From the NCBI RefSeq assembly GCF_032118995.1, contig NC_092656.1, forward strand, positions 12,334,761 to 12,398,760: a stretch of 64,000 nucleotides of DNA, in the 5' to 3' direction. The notes below the pieces were generated by a model. That model made no database searches. It saw only the letters and a list, made by a program, of their open reading frames with translations, and was not told where the DNA came from. Positions 46,243 to 57,518 of the stretch are shown piece by piece. This DNA comes from Asterias amurensis (lineage: Eukaryota > Echinodermata > Asteroidea > Forcipulatida > Asteriidae). Position 1 is the first letter of the stretch. The number at the start of each line of letters is the position of its first letter. The position numbers were made by a program, and so were the translations under genes.

Positions 46243-48627
46243 TTACATTTTTTGACATTGATAATGAAGAGAGGTTGATTTAGGAATACTACTTATTGAG
46301 ATAATATCAAAGTTGGCTGCCTTCATCATTTCCTGAGCTTTCTCGCGCCCCCACATTGCCCCCAGACCCGCTCCATCTACGTTGTTTAGTGACGTCGGGA
46401 CGGAGTTCATCATGCTGAGAACATAGCCTTTTCTCGCAAAGGTCGGAATCTTGGCTACGTTGTCTTCCAGCTTAGAGTAGGTGGCAGTGTCTATGACCGA
46501 CAGGGTTCCTCCCTTCTTCAAGACACGCATAATCTCGTGGAGCGATTTCATGGGATAAGGAAGGTCGTGAAGAACATTATGCACGAAGACGTAATCAAAC
46601 GTTTCCGACCAATCAGAGGGCAGGACAGTTGCCGACATGACAATGAAATGGACATTACCCAATCCCGCTTCGGTGGCTTTTTCTTGTGCCTCTTTGATGC
46701 CAGACTCGGTGATGTCGATGCCGTACACCTGACTGTTGGGGAAGTTTTGGGCTATAATTCTAGTGGACATCCCCTGGCTGCATCCGATTTCCAGTACTTT
46801 AATTCCATCCTCTGTTTATTAATGAGAACATGTGAGAGATTAATAACTGATTTCTTGAGGAAAGGCCTTCTGTGACATCTTCTTGCCAGGGGGGTGTTGT
46901 AAATACTTACGGAGTTGCTGGTGCAGTTTAGGCATTGAAGGGAGGAACGATTGGATCAAACAGTCCTTGAAGAACTCTTGGTTCATTCCTGCCATTAACT
47001 CATCAAAGTCGGCGTACTTATCATATGAAACACCTGTTGGGTAACACAAGCAAAAATATCTGTTAGTTGAACATCTACATTCACATGTACTTTTAACTAT
47101 TGTGATTTATCCTGGAGTTTAATGTTAAAGGCACTGGACACCTTTGGTAATTGTCAATTACCAGTACTCTCACTTTGTTAACGATCAATGGAGAGCTGTT
47201 TATAGTAGTTTTGAGAAACAAGTAATTTCTCACTAAAATATTTGAATTTGATTTTGAGACCTCAGAATTAGATTTTGAGGTTACGAAATCAAGCATCTGA
47301 AAGCACAGAAACTCGTGTTGGTTTCTTCCATTATTATCTCGCAACTTCAACGACTAATTGATATCAAATTTTCACAGGTTTGTTATTTTATGCATGATGA
47401 GATACACCAAGTGAGAAGACTGGTCTTTGACAATTACCAACAGTGTCCAGAGTCTTTAATGAGAACTGATTGGGGCTGCTATTGATAAAAAACTACTTTG
47501 ATATAGGATTTCCCCTTCAAAGTAAAATGGTTGGATGTCACCAACAATTATCTGAATCTAAGAAAACATTAATTTCTCAGGTTTCTCAACCTGTAAATTT
47601 ATAACAACAGCACACATACCTCGAGGTCCATCTTTCTTGAAGCACTTTGCTACATCAAAGAAGGCTGCGCACAGATTAGGGACAGCCATTATCATTGCAG
47701 ATGCCTTGACAGTGCCGGCGACTGCGTATCGCTGCGACGGAAGCCAGTAGGTTCTATCCTTAGGATCATACTCAACAATCTTTGCAGCCACCTGGCTCCC
47801 AAGCCACTCTCTTACGTATCTGAAAATTGGAGCAGGGAGCACAAAAGATATATTACATATTAAAAATTACACAAAGTGCTTTCTGGATTTGCGGCTTGTG
47901 CCATAAGTTTGCAAGTGTTGTTGTCCTAACGGGTTAGTGTGACATAATTCAATCATACGCTTAAGATAAGATAAGAACTAACTAAAAATAGTAAAGTTGC
48001 CGGTACAACCACAGGTGTAAAATCTCTTTTGGTAGAGTGTCGGCTCTGAAAAACGTTGGTGTGGTCTCGATGTTAAGAACGGTATACACTGCTCTTCTTC
48101 AAGTAAGTATACTCTGTTCGTCTTCAGGAGAAAGCTCGAAGACGAGCAGAGTATACTGTTCGAAATGTTGAGACAACACCGGATCTTTTTAAAGTAATTT
48201 GTTTAAATTTTTGTTTGGGCACTCGAAAATTTTGTCCGAGAGCAACATTTATGAACAGGCGTATTTGGTCTTTTGAAAATTTTGGATGGGCACCTCGCCG
48301 ATCCAAAAAGGCTTGTGGAGAACCCTGGCACACAAAGTTAAACAAATTACTGTTTTTCTCCCTTTTTTGACTGTTGTACTTGAGAAGGCTAAAGGAGATT
48401 TTAAAAGAATTCTGAAATTATGGGCACCTTTCTTTGAAGTCTCCTGCATCGGCGATCTCTTGAGTCGTCTTGTGTTCTTCTTTCAGGTCGATCATCGTCT
48501 GGAAAAGACCAGTCTCTATCCCCATGGCAATACTGACACATAACAGCCCATCTCCAACAACGTTTGCAAGGCGAACGATAAACTCCTTCTGTGTCTCCAC
48601 ACTATTGGATGCATTCGAATCTGTCAT
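46243..48627 (-). CDS. SAM-dependent methyltransferase, Rv2258c-like (gene C)
   Basis: Exons 48428-48627, 47620-47819, 46911-47033 and 46243-46811 on the minus strand, 1092 nt, 363 residues, exon for exon the same lengths as gene B. Splice sites are preserved, including the unusual GTGCCC donor of exon 1 and the TTCTTGCAG acceptor before the ATG. Motif I LEIGCSQG, FDYVFVHNVLHDLPYP and VLKKGGTLSVIDT are unchanged from B. Differences include IVMSA for IFMSA and RKGYVLSMMNSV for RNCYVLSMMNCV, which removes two cysteines. The introns are shorter than in B because later MITEs are missing. Product probably the same enzyme type; substrate unknown. Confidence 0.9.
47129..47455. repeat. TTAA-1 MITE in gene C
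   Basis: Duplicate of 37516-37856, with TTAA on both sides. Confidence 0.85.
48053..48180. repeat. HP-family inverted hairpin pair
   Basis: The left arm (GTTGGTGTGGTCTCGATGTT) and right arm (TTCGAAATGTTGAGACAACA) are inverse versions of the HP core, with a central TCTTCAGGAGAAAGCTCGAAGA region. Not present in unit 1. Confidence 0.6.
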
Positions 48628-49331
48628 GATGTCCCTGCAAGAAAATGGATCAATTCATTTTAGTTACATGTGCACGTACACGTGTAAAAGTTAGTAAACC
48701 CAATTACTAGGGTGCTGTACTTATTATTTTTTTTATTTGTCATTTAGGCTATCGGTCGCATGAACGCTTATGACAAATTTTGGAGAGTACGGCCGATTGG
48801 CAAATTTCGAACAAAAGGAGTACAGCGCCCCAGTAACTTCCTTTCAACAGTCTTTCATTTCAGGTCTGTTTAATATAAAACATTAACTAAAATTGAGTTA
48901 CTCAAGTTCCTTTTAAATGGAACACGCCACGCTACAATAGCAAAATTTTGAGCTGCAAATGGATCACCTTTTACCATGCTTACTTGCCTTATAAATGAGA
49001 CCAATCGATGTGCTCAGCATATTTATATCAGAAACACCCTGACCCTTCCCAAACTCCCTTTTAAGATCTATAGTTTAGTGATACGAGAAACTGAGTTCAG
49101 CAGGGCCCTGCCTGTGGAAAAAAAAAACGTCTTGCAGCAGGGACACAAGTCTTGAGATGGAACTCAAACCCAAACACAAAGTCCAGCCCCCACCTGTGGG
49201 GTGAGCTGAACATTGGTTGTGTGGATGCGTTGATTTCACTTCACTTCTACTGTCATGACTACTGATACAGCTTCACATGTTACTGTCAGGGGAGCATGTT
49301 CCTAAAGCTCAATGAATATCAGACCACTCAA

Positions 49332-49397
49332 TAGTTGCGATAACGTAACCCGCTGTCGGCAGGAGGGTTTCGTTATCGCAACTTAACAGTGTTAATA
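49332..49397. repeat. 66-bp hairpin insertion in unit 2
   Basis: TAGTTGCGATAACG and CGTTATCGCAACTT form the hairpin. The sequence is inserted at a site that reads ACACTCAA in unit 1 and is flanked by CCACTCAA and ACACTCAA here, so an 8-bp duplication with one change is likely. Confidence 0.65.
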
Positions 49398-49745
49398 ACA
49401 CTCAAAACAGAACAAACAGGAGTTTTAAAAGTTAACGGAACAGCTCCTACACACACATTTCTGATTCAGAACATAGTCGATACGTACCCTGATCGTGGTA
49501 ATCCAGTTGTTTGGAAATTGGAGTTTCACTAACAAAGTTTGTTACCCGCGGCAGAAAAGTAAAATCCCCCAAAACAGCTGGATTAAACGAAGTATTGGTA
49601 CATCATGTACCATGTTGATTCATTATTATTTCTAGGTCATGATAGGCAAGGCGTTTGTATAAAGCAAACCAGCCTTAATGGTAGGAGAAAAAAAAACTTG
49701 AAATAGTAGGCCTACGACTCAACGTATGAGGGCGGCCTATCGGGT

Positions 49746-50442
49746 GTGGGTGTGTTCGTTAGCTTCCCAAGCCTGCCGGGCGGAGCTCACCTGGGTCAGC
49801 CCCTAGTTCCCTGCTTGTGGAGTGGGTCACTTGGGATGACCTGAGGTGCATGCCGTTGTTGCATGCAATCATATCCTCCATGCAATACTAACCGAAGGAC
49901 ATTATTGCATATGCAATAATGTCAGCCGGACGGTTTTGCATATGCAATCGTGTCCGCCCGGACGCTGCTGCATAATTAGCCTTGCTCAAGGCAGTCGAAT
50001 TATTCACTCCGAAAAAAGACCGCCGCTGTATAAAAACCCACCCGTATTCACTGTGCGTAACATCGCACGACACGATGCCCCGTACACTATCCGCATGCGT
50101 CGGCCTCCGCATGCGGTTAGTGGTACGAGTGCGGATGACTTGTGAGCACAGTAGTCGTACGATGTGACAGTATGTGTACGGGTGGGCCATGCGGCGTTAA
50201 CGCACGCACCACGCACAGGGTATACGGGTGGGTTTACAGCGGCGTCTTTTCGGAGCGAATAATGCGACTGCCTTGAGCAAGGCTACTGCATAATGCACTT
50301 GTGTCCGCATCTGACACCGTCACCACGAGAGGGCGAGTGTGATCATTCGATTAGCTCTTGTAGGGGCTCACCTGAGCATGATCTGAGTGAGCACTGGGTC
50401 AACCCAGGGCCAGGGAAGCTGATCGAACGCATCCATTGAGCC
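49746..50442. mobile_element. hAT-like element, unit 2 copy with internal deletion
   Basis: Same ends as 42067-44277. After CACTTGTGTCCGC the sequence jumps directly to GCATCTGACACCGTC, removing the part that in unit 1 holds the LINE. Confidence 0.6.
49977..50285. mobile_element. TAG-MITE (Mutator-like), unit 2
   Basis: CTGCATAAT flanks at 49968-49976 and 50286-50294. The copy equals 42302-42609 apart from a few bases, so the insertion predates the duplication. Confidence 0.88.
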
Positions 50443-50965
50443 ATCTTTATTCAACACTCCATGCTTTTTAATAATAGGCCTTATTTGGGTTATGCAAAAT
50501 ATAGATTGTGTTACGAATCTACCACAGCCTGGGGGTTCTCGACAAGTAATGGGATCCGAGTGTCCACAATGAAATCTGTCCCCCAAAGATTTTGTCCCCA
50601 AAAGTAACACGGGGGTCGAGGGTGAAAGAGGTTGACTAAAAAAGGGCGCTATATAGAAGAAATTAAAGAGGGACATGTGCCTTGGATCAGTCAAGTTGTG
50701 GGACATGAAAATCGTTTCAGAAGCCGTTTGTTACGAAATCGATGTGGTTAGAAAGATGTTTTTAAAGTAGAATATAATGATCCACACAAAGTAATGCCTC
50801 GAAATTGCATGGTTTTCTTCATACGTCGTAAACTAACATGAGTCAAGTTCGCACATCTAACATCGAATTTATATCAAACGGTTTCAAACGGTTTCCACGG
50901 ACCAAGCCTGTCCAAATTACAGTTCCAATGTCTCGGAGAGTCAAGGCTTCTTTTTGTTCATAGTA

Positions 50966-51828
50966 GGCGGTTTCTTATTTTACCTTAGGAACCACAGATC
51001 CCAGGTATACTCGAATTACTAAGATTAGTCCCTCAGAAAATAGCTTCTATCACCCAAGTAAAAAAAAAAAACGTGTCATAAAAAAGAGGTGCAACAGTAG
51101 AGTAAGTTTCCACTATGTCAGCGCCTTAAATAACTATGACATAGCCAAAAGGTAGTGATGCAATGTGATACCCTCCCTCTGAATTAAGGCCAATTTCCTT
51201 CATTAACATCAACAAGCCTCAAGAAACACCTGCAACAAATGATTTCTGTTCTAGGTCAAACCCAATCATTTTTCACAGATTGACTATTGGGATTATTTCC
51301 ACAAAAGACATTTTTACTTTTGTGTGTTTGTAGGTACTATTGGATTATTTCCACAAAAGACTTAATCTCCTAACCTTACAGTGTACTGTATGTCCTGAAC
51401 ATCTAAACCTTGCTATTGAGGATTGATATAAAATTATAACGTCTCGATCTTGAATCTCCTTGTAAACGTCCTCCAGTCAAAAAGGAGGAATCGTATTTTC
51501 AAACTTTCAAACCCTTACAAATAAACGCTTGTTTTCTTCTAATTATTTATAATGGCTCACAGAGTAGTACGCGTACTATAGTCTATCGATCATAAAAGCA
51601 CAAGTAAACCGCGACAATGTTATGACAATGCAGTTTTAAACAAGTCATAACAATCATGACTGGAGTTGGAGAGGAAGCACCTTACTTGGCTTACTACCAT
51701 ACCCAGTTCTGATTAGCAAAAGGAAGTCAACAATGTCCGTCGCTATTTTGGGGGTCGTGTTCCCTTGTGAGTCAACTTAATGTACGTTAAGCTTGATAGG
51801 GACGTCAAGGTGATAGACGAGGCTCAAT
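50966..51828. other. gene-free stretch
   Basis: No exon or family repeat recognised. A direct repeat ATTGGGATTATTTCCACAAAAGAC-like segment occurs twice near 51285 and 51340. Confidence 0.45.
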
Positions 51829-51981
51829 GGGTGCGTTCGTTTAGCTTCCCTGGGTCAACCCCGTCGTGTGGCGTTTTTTCTTTCTAGGATGAACGTGTGC
51901 AGATAATTACCCACGTTCGTCCTGGAAAAAAAAAACCGCCACACACCGGGGAAGACCCAGGGCAGCTAAACGAACGCACCC
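51829..51981. repeat. hAT-like MITE with GGGTGCGTTCGTTTAGCT ends
   Basis: GGGTGCGTTCGTTTAGCTTC at the left and the inverse at the right, with inner GTGTGGCG inverted pair. 153 bp. Confidence 0.85.
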
Positions 51982-54681
51982 CTAGTAGACGTGAATTTGA
52001 ATGTCCACCCCTCCATCCGCCATGTAGTCCTCATTCCCAGGGTGATACGCATCGTAATATTAATCTCTATCCCTGTCATTATAGAAATCTGCTGTCGTTC
52101 CCGTTTTCCCTTTGTTGTATTATGCAAAAGGTACGATTATATGCACTTGGCATTGCGAAGGGCCTACCCGCGTAACCCATAACACAATAATTTCTCACCT
52201 CACTTGAAACCGAAAAAAAAAGTTATCGGCTACCTGTTGTTGCGAACGCTTTAACCTTCGAAAACTTTATGCAAGGGTAAAACAAAATCAGCCCAGTAAC
52301 AATATACTTCGCATTATACGATTTCCTTTTGGTCGTGTTATGAATAGTTTGAAACAGCTAATTCTATACATATATATATATATATTTTTTTTTGCAAACC
52401 ATTATTGCAACTGATGAGGACTAATGATAAAAGGCACGAGCGCTCGGCCTATTGGATACGAGGCTTGAGCCTCCGATTGTTTGTCACCCACTGATCCAAT
52501 TCTGACTCAGTGGTGCCCCCCCCCCCCCTTCGTCACCCACGCACTATTGACATGTCGCAACACGCCAACGTGTCTCACCCACCCTCCCGTAGGTATCTGT
52601 CATAAATGATGAAAACAACACTGGTTATAATGTTATGATTCGCCCATCAAGGGATCGTCTTTAAAGATAAATGGACTTCTCGGCACAATCATGTTGTGTT
52701 AAACAACGGGAAAAGTGCTACTTGTAGAGTATATCCTAAACCTCCCGTGCAGTGGCGTACGGGGATGCCACCCCCCCCCCCCAACCTCCAAACAAAATCG
52801 AGATAAGTACTTACATACAAAAACAAAGAGGAAATGCGTTTTTTTTATTATAACAAAAATGGAGTGAACGGTTCGCAATCGGGAACATCCAAAATAAAAA
52901 TGATAACCCCCATACTGGCAAACGAATTTGACCCGCACCGCCCCCTTTAGAGTAATGCACACCCCCCCCCCCCCCCCCCATCCATGATCCCTCTCCACAT
53001 TATGTGGGAGGGACTGTTTGAGTGAAAGCGGGTCATATCATTCAACCCTTGCATATATGACGTCACAAGTCCAAAACAGCGCCCTTTTTAGTGAGGTCAT
53101 AAATGTCAATGAAGACCTATTCATTGGCTGAGAGTAGTGCGTGTTTAAATTGTTTGACCACCCATCTGTGGCAGCCGGTACAATGGGTTTGTAGTGAACG
53201 GTACAATTCACCTTTAAAAACGGCCTTTGAGTTTTGAACATAACTTGGAATGTTTGGATTAACATTACACTAAGCTGACATTTCCGCTCATTGATGCCAG
53301 TCTACACGCGCAACACACGCAACACAAATTATACCTTCGCCGATTCAATTCGTTATAACCCCAAGAAACATCAACATCATAAAAAACACAAAAAACAAAC
53401 AACATCAACATCAACATCAACAACAACAGCTCTCAAAAGAACGACACTACGCATTATTCGTGCCAAAGGTCTTCACAAGCACACTTTAATTTATGTGCGG
53501 TTTGTAAAAAAAATCCCTTCAATGAAAGATCGGAAATAATTCAGCACTTATAATTTGATGTCTTTGTAAATAATTGCTTGTTTGTATGCACCATATTTTA
53601 AGACACTACTGTTTGTTGAGGTTATTTCTTAAAGCTGTGAGATTTATCAAGATTTGTAAACCTAGATCATGAACCTGAATCTAAAAGTAAGTAATTAAAA
53701 ATAACTAACGTTACTTCTCTAATTTGATCGTGTTAGTGTGGATAAGTGCTCGCACGCGATTGCCAGAGTTGTTCTTGTCTTTGTTTAAACGGTCAGGTTC
53801 TAGTTGTTGTCAGCTGATGACAAATGGCTTGGACGGCGGCAGTATAAGGGAACTAAGTTTTATTTTAGCGTGCTTGGAACAATGCCATGCGCCGTTAAAA
53901 GTCACCCAATCACGGGATAGAGTGACATGGGCGTGTCAAGGCGAACCCTGTCATGGGTGACACGAGGTGCACTGAACGTTATGATGTCTTCACTTTTTAT
54001 CAACATAGAGTGCTTCTGTGTGTATTATGCATTGCTGTAGCAATTTCACCAGGAGGGAAAATCCATGCTGCGTCATCTCTGAACTGAGTATACTGTAACG
54101 TGAATTTCGTCTTTACAAAACATTGAGTCACAAAACTTGACTCAACGCACGTCATTTCTACTAAGGATACGTTTTCTTTGTCGACCATTTGGGACTTGTT
54201 TCAGACAACGACACCCACATACTGCGACGGTTTGTGACAGTTTGTTCGTTCCTTTGAGTGCCGGGCAATAACACATAAGTAATACTGTGCTTGACAGTGA
54301 CTCGCAAACGGGAAGCAAAGACCATTCAATTAGACCATGTCCTGATGAGCAGACGGCACTCTTACTGAGAAAACCCCTTCTTGGTGACATGACCCCTGGG
54401 TTCCGGTCGTCTGAACCGGACAAAACAATCTTCTTCTTGTGGTAGTCATCATTTTGAAAGTCGGCACTTGAGAGAAAAACACCTCTCTCAATTTGGTGAG
54501 ACGTTTTGTTAACGAACCAAGGAGTTCGCGAAGGTGAGCAGAACTTCTTCTTCATTTTGAGGAGTTTAACAAAATTGTCCTGGAGTACATTCTGGGAAGT
54601 TTCTCTTCACTGAAATCCTAACATTTCATCAGAGAGCAAGTCTCATTTAGCTCTTAATTATTTGCAATTGACGGTATTGCA
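51982..54681. other. region upstream of the + strand Ig receptor, no exon proven
   Basis: Any signal-peptide exon of the Ig receptor should lie here or before, but I could not identify one. The sequence has several C-runs (about 52508-52518, 52770-52782, 52963-52979), an (AT)n run near 52366-52386, and an ACATCAACATCAACA run near 53400. Confidence 0.4.
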
Positions 54682-55944
54682 ATGTCGACGCCATTGCGTG
54701 TAAGCGTCACCCCTACGGACAACAGGGTGCCAGTGGGAGCTACGGCAGTCTTCACCTGCCACACGAACGTGATGTTCGCAGAAAGCGTACAGAAATTCTC
54801 GTGGGAGGCCGCCGTCCAAATCGCCAATGAGACCCGCTACAGTTTCAAGGAGAACTCTCGCGTCGTCTTGATCAATAACGTTCAAGAGAAGGACCACAAT
54901 ACGGACGTCACTTGCCGAGTGCTCAGCTCCAGGGGCCGTAGAGGGCAAGCCAGTGCTAGGCTCATTGTGGATACGGTCGGCGCGGAAGAGCATCACTTGA
55001 CCCCCTCAACTCTCAGACCACTGCTCCCGGAGACGGCACAGCCAGAGAGTGTTGCCTCGCCAGTTATTGGACTAAACAATGCTTTCCTTCTTGGGACTGT
55101 CTTAGGGGTAGCAGGCTTCTTCGTGATTGTCATACTAGGACTGAAACTTTACGGCTACTCTGTTGCTAAGCGAGTTGCGAACGGTGTGATTGGCGAGTCA
55201 ATTCTCCTCAGGAGAAATGTGAGAGTGAGGCACTATGAATGGAGCGGGAAAACTGTGAACAAAGCTAGACCCGAGCCTGAGTCCACAACCGGTCAAACCT
55301 ACGCCGAGCTCGGTGAAACTTGCCCAAACAATTACGAAAATCTGAAGCTTCCAGGATCAGGCTTAAGACCAGGTGGCACTCACTCATTGCCGCCGTGCAT
55401 GACATTCTACAAACCCAGATCAACAAACAGCGGAATAATATCTGGCACGACGAGGACGTACGAGAACTTCAGCTTTTACATGATGAGTAGCGATCGACAG
55501 CGCTCAGCTACAGGGTGGGATCGGCCCGGCTGTAGCTTCTCACTACCTGCCCATGGTATTTCTCCTCCACCGTGTTGCCCGACGGTGTCAGCATCCTCAT
55601 CCACATCCCACACTGATCCCTGCATAGCACACAGCACAAATGATTCCACTCCCTTCCACGGTAACTCCTATGAGAGCATCCTCGATGTTGTTTCTCAGCC
55701 TGACTACGAGAACCAACGCACTGTAAGCTTCATTAGTGATGTCACTTACGCAGACTTAGACTTTGGTAGTGGGTTCGAGTCCTCTCCAACACCTAGCTCA
55801 TCGCCCCCAACTCCAGCCTCCTTGAGTAGCGTTGAGCAGACCGGAGTCGTTCCCATCGAATACTCGAAAGTGCAGAAAGTATTGTCGGTTCACAGGAGTC
55901 GAAGTGGTAGCACGAGGGTGACTGTTGAAGTCATCAATAAATGA
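54682..55944 (+). CDS. single-pass Ig receptor with ITAM, ITIM and YxN motifs
   Basis: One long exon, 420 residues as read from ATG 54682. Residues 4-96 form one Ig-like domain (C26 and C78 disulfide pair, W41). A Thr/Pro-rich stalk follows, then one membrane segment at about 133-158 and a 260-residue cytoplasmic tail. The tail has YAEL at 207 and YENL at 218, seven residues apart, which matches the ITAM pattern YxxL-x(6-8)-YxxL. VTYADL (354-359) and IEYSKV (392-397) fit the ITIM pattern. YENL, YENF (260) and YENQ (342) fit the Grb2-type YxN motif. There is no signal peptide, so an upstream exon is expected. An in-frame stop at 54655 with no AG before the ATG makes the exact 5' boundary uncertain. 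A role in activating plus inhibitory SH2 signalling is inferred. Confidence 0.82.
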   Translation: MSTPLRVSVTPTDNRVPVGATAVFTCHTNVMFAESVQKFSWEAAVQIANETRYSFKENSRVVLINNVQEKDHNTDVTCRVLSSRGRRGQASARLIVDTVGAEEHHLTPSTLRPLLPETAQPESVASPVIGLNNAFLLGTVLGVAGFFVIVILGLKLYGYSVAKRVANGVIGESILLRRNVRVRHYEWSGKTVNKARPEPESTTGQTYAELGETCPNNYENLKLPGSGLRPGGTHSLPPCMTFYKPRSTNSGIISGTTRTYENFSFYMMSSDRQRSATGWDRPGCSFSLPAHGISPPPCCPTVSASSSTSHTDPCIAHSTNDSTPFHGNSYESILDVVSQPDYENQRTVSFISDVTYADLDFGSGFESSPTPSSSPPTPASLSSVEQTGVVPIEYSKVQKVLSVHRSRSGSTRVTVEVINK

Positions 55945-56090
55945 CATTATGTTCCACTTTTATCAAATCATAATCATCGTCACCTAGCAACATTATCAAC
56001 TTTGTATTTAATACAATACTACTCCATCCGGCGTGATGGAAAGATATCAGATATTTTTTCAAAATGAAAATTGTTGAAGTCATTGGTTTT
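55945..56090. other. 3' flank of the Ig receptor
   Basis: Short AT-rich sequence; no clear AATAAA near the stop codon. Confidence 0.4.
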
Positions 56091-56482
56091 GGTAGTGGAC
56101 ACTATTAGTAATTACTCAAAGTAATTATTGTCAAAGTAATTATTGTCATAAAACCTCACTTGGTAACGAGTAATGGGGAGAGGTTGATAGTATAAAACAT
56201 TGTGAGAAACGGCTCCCTCTGAAGTGACGTAGTTTTCGAGTGAGAAGTAATTTTCCACGAATTTGATTTCGAGACCTCAAGTTTAGAATTTGATGTCTCG
56301 AAATCAAGCATTTAAAAACACTCAACTTCGTGTGACAAGGGCGTTTTTTTATTTCATAGTTATCTCGCAACTCCCACGACTAATCGAGCTCAAATTTTCA
56401 CAGGTTTATTTTATGTATATGTTGAGATACACCAAGTGAGAAGACTGGTCTTTGACAATTTTACCAATAGTGTCCTCTTCCT
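56091..56482. repeat. TTAA-1 MITE
   Basis: Body almost complete from GGTAGTGGACACTATTAG to the TTAA at 56483-56486. Confidence 0.85.
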
Positions 56483-57518
56483 TTAAAGTCGCATAACTAA
56501 TCTGTATTGATAACCCATTTTCAAGAATTTGCGAACCGGTGATTACATTTCTCAAGTTAAATGAACGTGTATTATTAAAGTAGTTATGTTTAGTTTGAGT
56601 TAACTATCACAAAATATTAACTCGGAGACATTGAAAGTGTTATGGCTCTTTTGTATGGAAATAATTGTGTGCAGCTTATTAATAAAGCACTTGACTGATG
56701 AGCTATATATAGATTCCTCATTGAGGGCGCTGTGGCACTTGCTGGTGGACCGGTCCCCTAAAGACAGCCACTGGTATTTACAGACCAAAATTATTTCATT
56801 GAATACCATGATTGAATTGGATAAACAATAACATGAAACATAAGCTTTAAATTATTCAGTGTTTCGATTGGTCCAATGAAAGGTTTGTCAGATGCATGCG
56901 GTGGGCACTGTTAATATTAACGTTTGTTTTATGTTTCTGTACATGCATGTGATTTTGTTGTAAATGTATGTAAACATACTCGTATGATTTGCCTGCGAAA
57001 ATCCATGTAAAATGAGTGCGCGGTCAAGGTGCAATTGGAAGGAACCTGACGTATAGGTTCATTGCAGGTTTCTGGCGTTACGAGTGTAACGTCAGATGTG
57101 TTTGCTAGTGGTATGCTTATTAACTTGCATGTCATTTTATAGCAAAGCACAAACTATACAGGTGAAATGTAGGGTTTAAACCAAAAGTATGGATTGAGTA
57201 AAAACTGCACAAACCATGAATGCCATAGCTCTTCATCCAGAAATAATGCAAAGTCTTTGAAAAGTAGGACAGAAAACCATAAGATTAACATCAAAAGTTG
57301 CAAGTTCGAGTTCATCTTTGTTTTTGCAAACAACGGAGTGGATGATAAAGGGGACCCTTGATGTGTCAAGGTTAGCCGGATTATGGCAATTTGGAAACCA
57401 ACCAAACAGCTGATGACCCAGTGATAAGAGTCATGAGGGTTCATTCTATGTCTTGTTCTTTGTGTTATTGTTCTTAGGCTTCCGCTTAAGGGGCATGGTT
57501 TACGCTTGGTAGTCTTAA
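56483..57518. other. gene-free stretch
   Basis: AT-rich. A 125-codon open frame at 57154-57531 (-) has no recognisable domain and runs into a MITE, so I do not call it. Confidence 0.4.

Larger units (their letters stand above)
44878..50965. repeat. tandem segmental duplication, unit 2
   Basis: Direct repeat of 34735-44877 in the same orientation. It contains gene C, the SINE at 45871-46041, the TTAA-1 copy at 47129-47455 and the TAG-MITE at 49977-50285. Confidence 0.9.

Noticed and set aside
54142-54555. 137-codon open frame on the minus strand
   Set aside because: No domain, no splice context, and it lies where 5' sequence of the plus-strand Ig receptor is expected.
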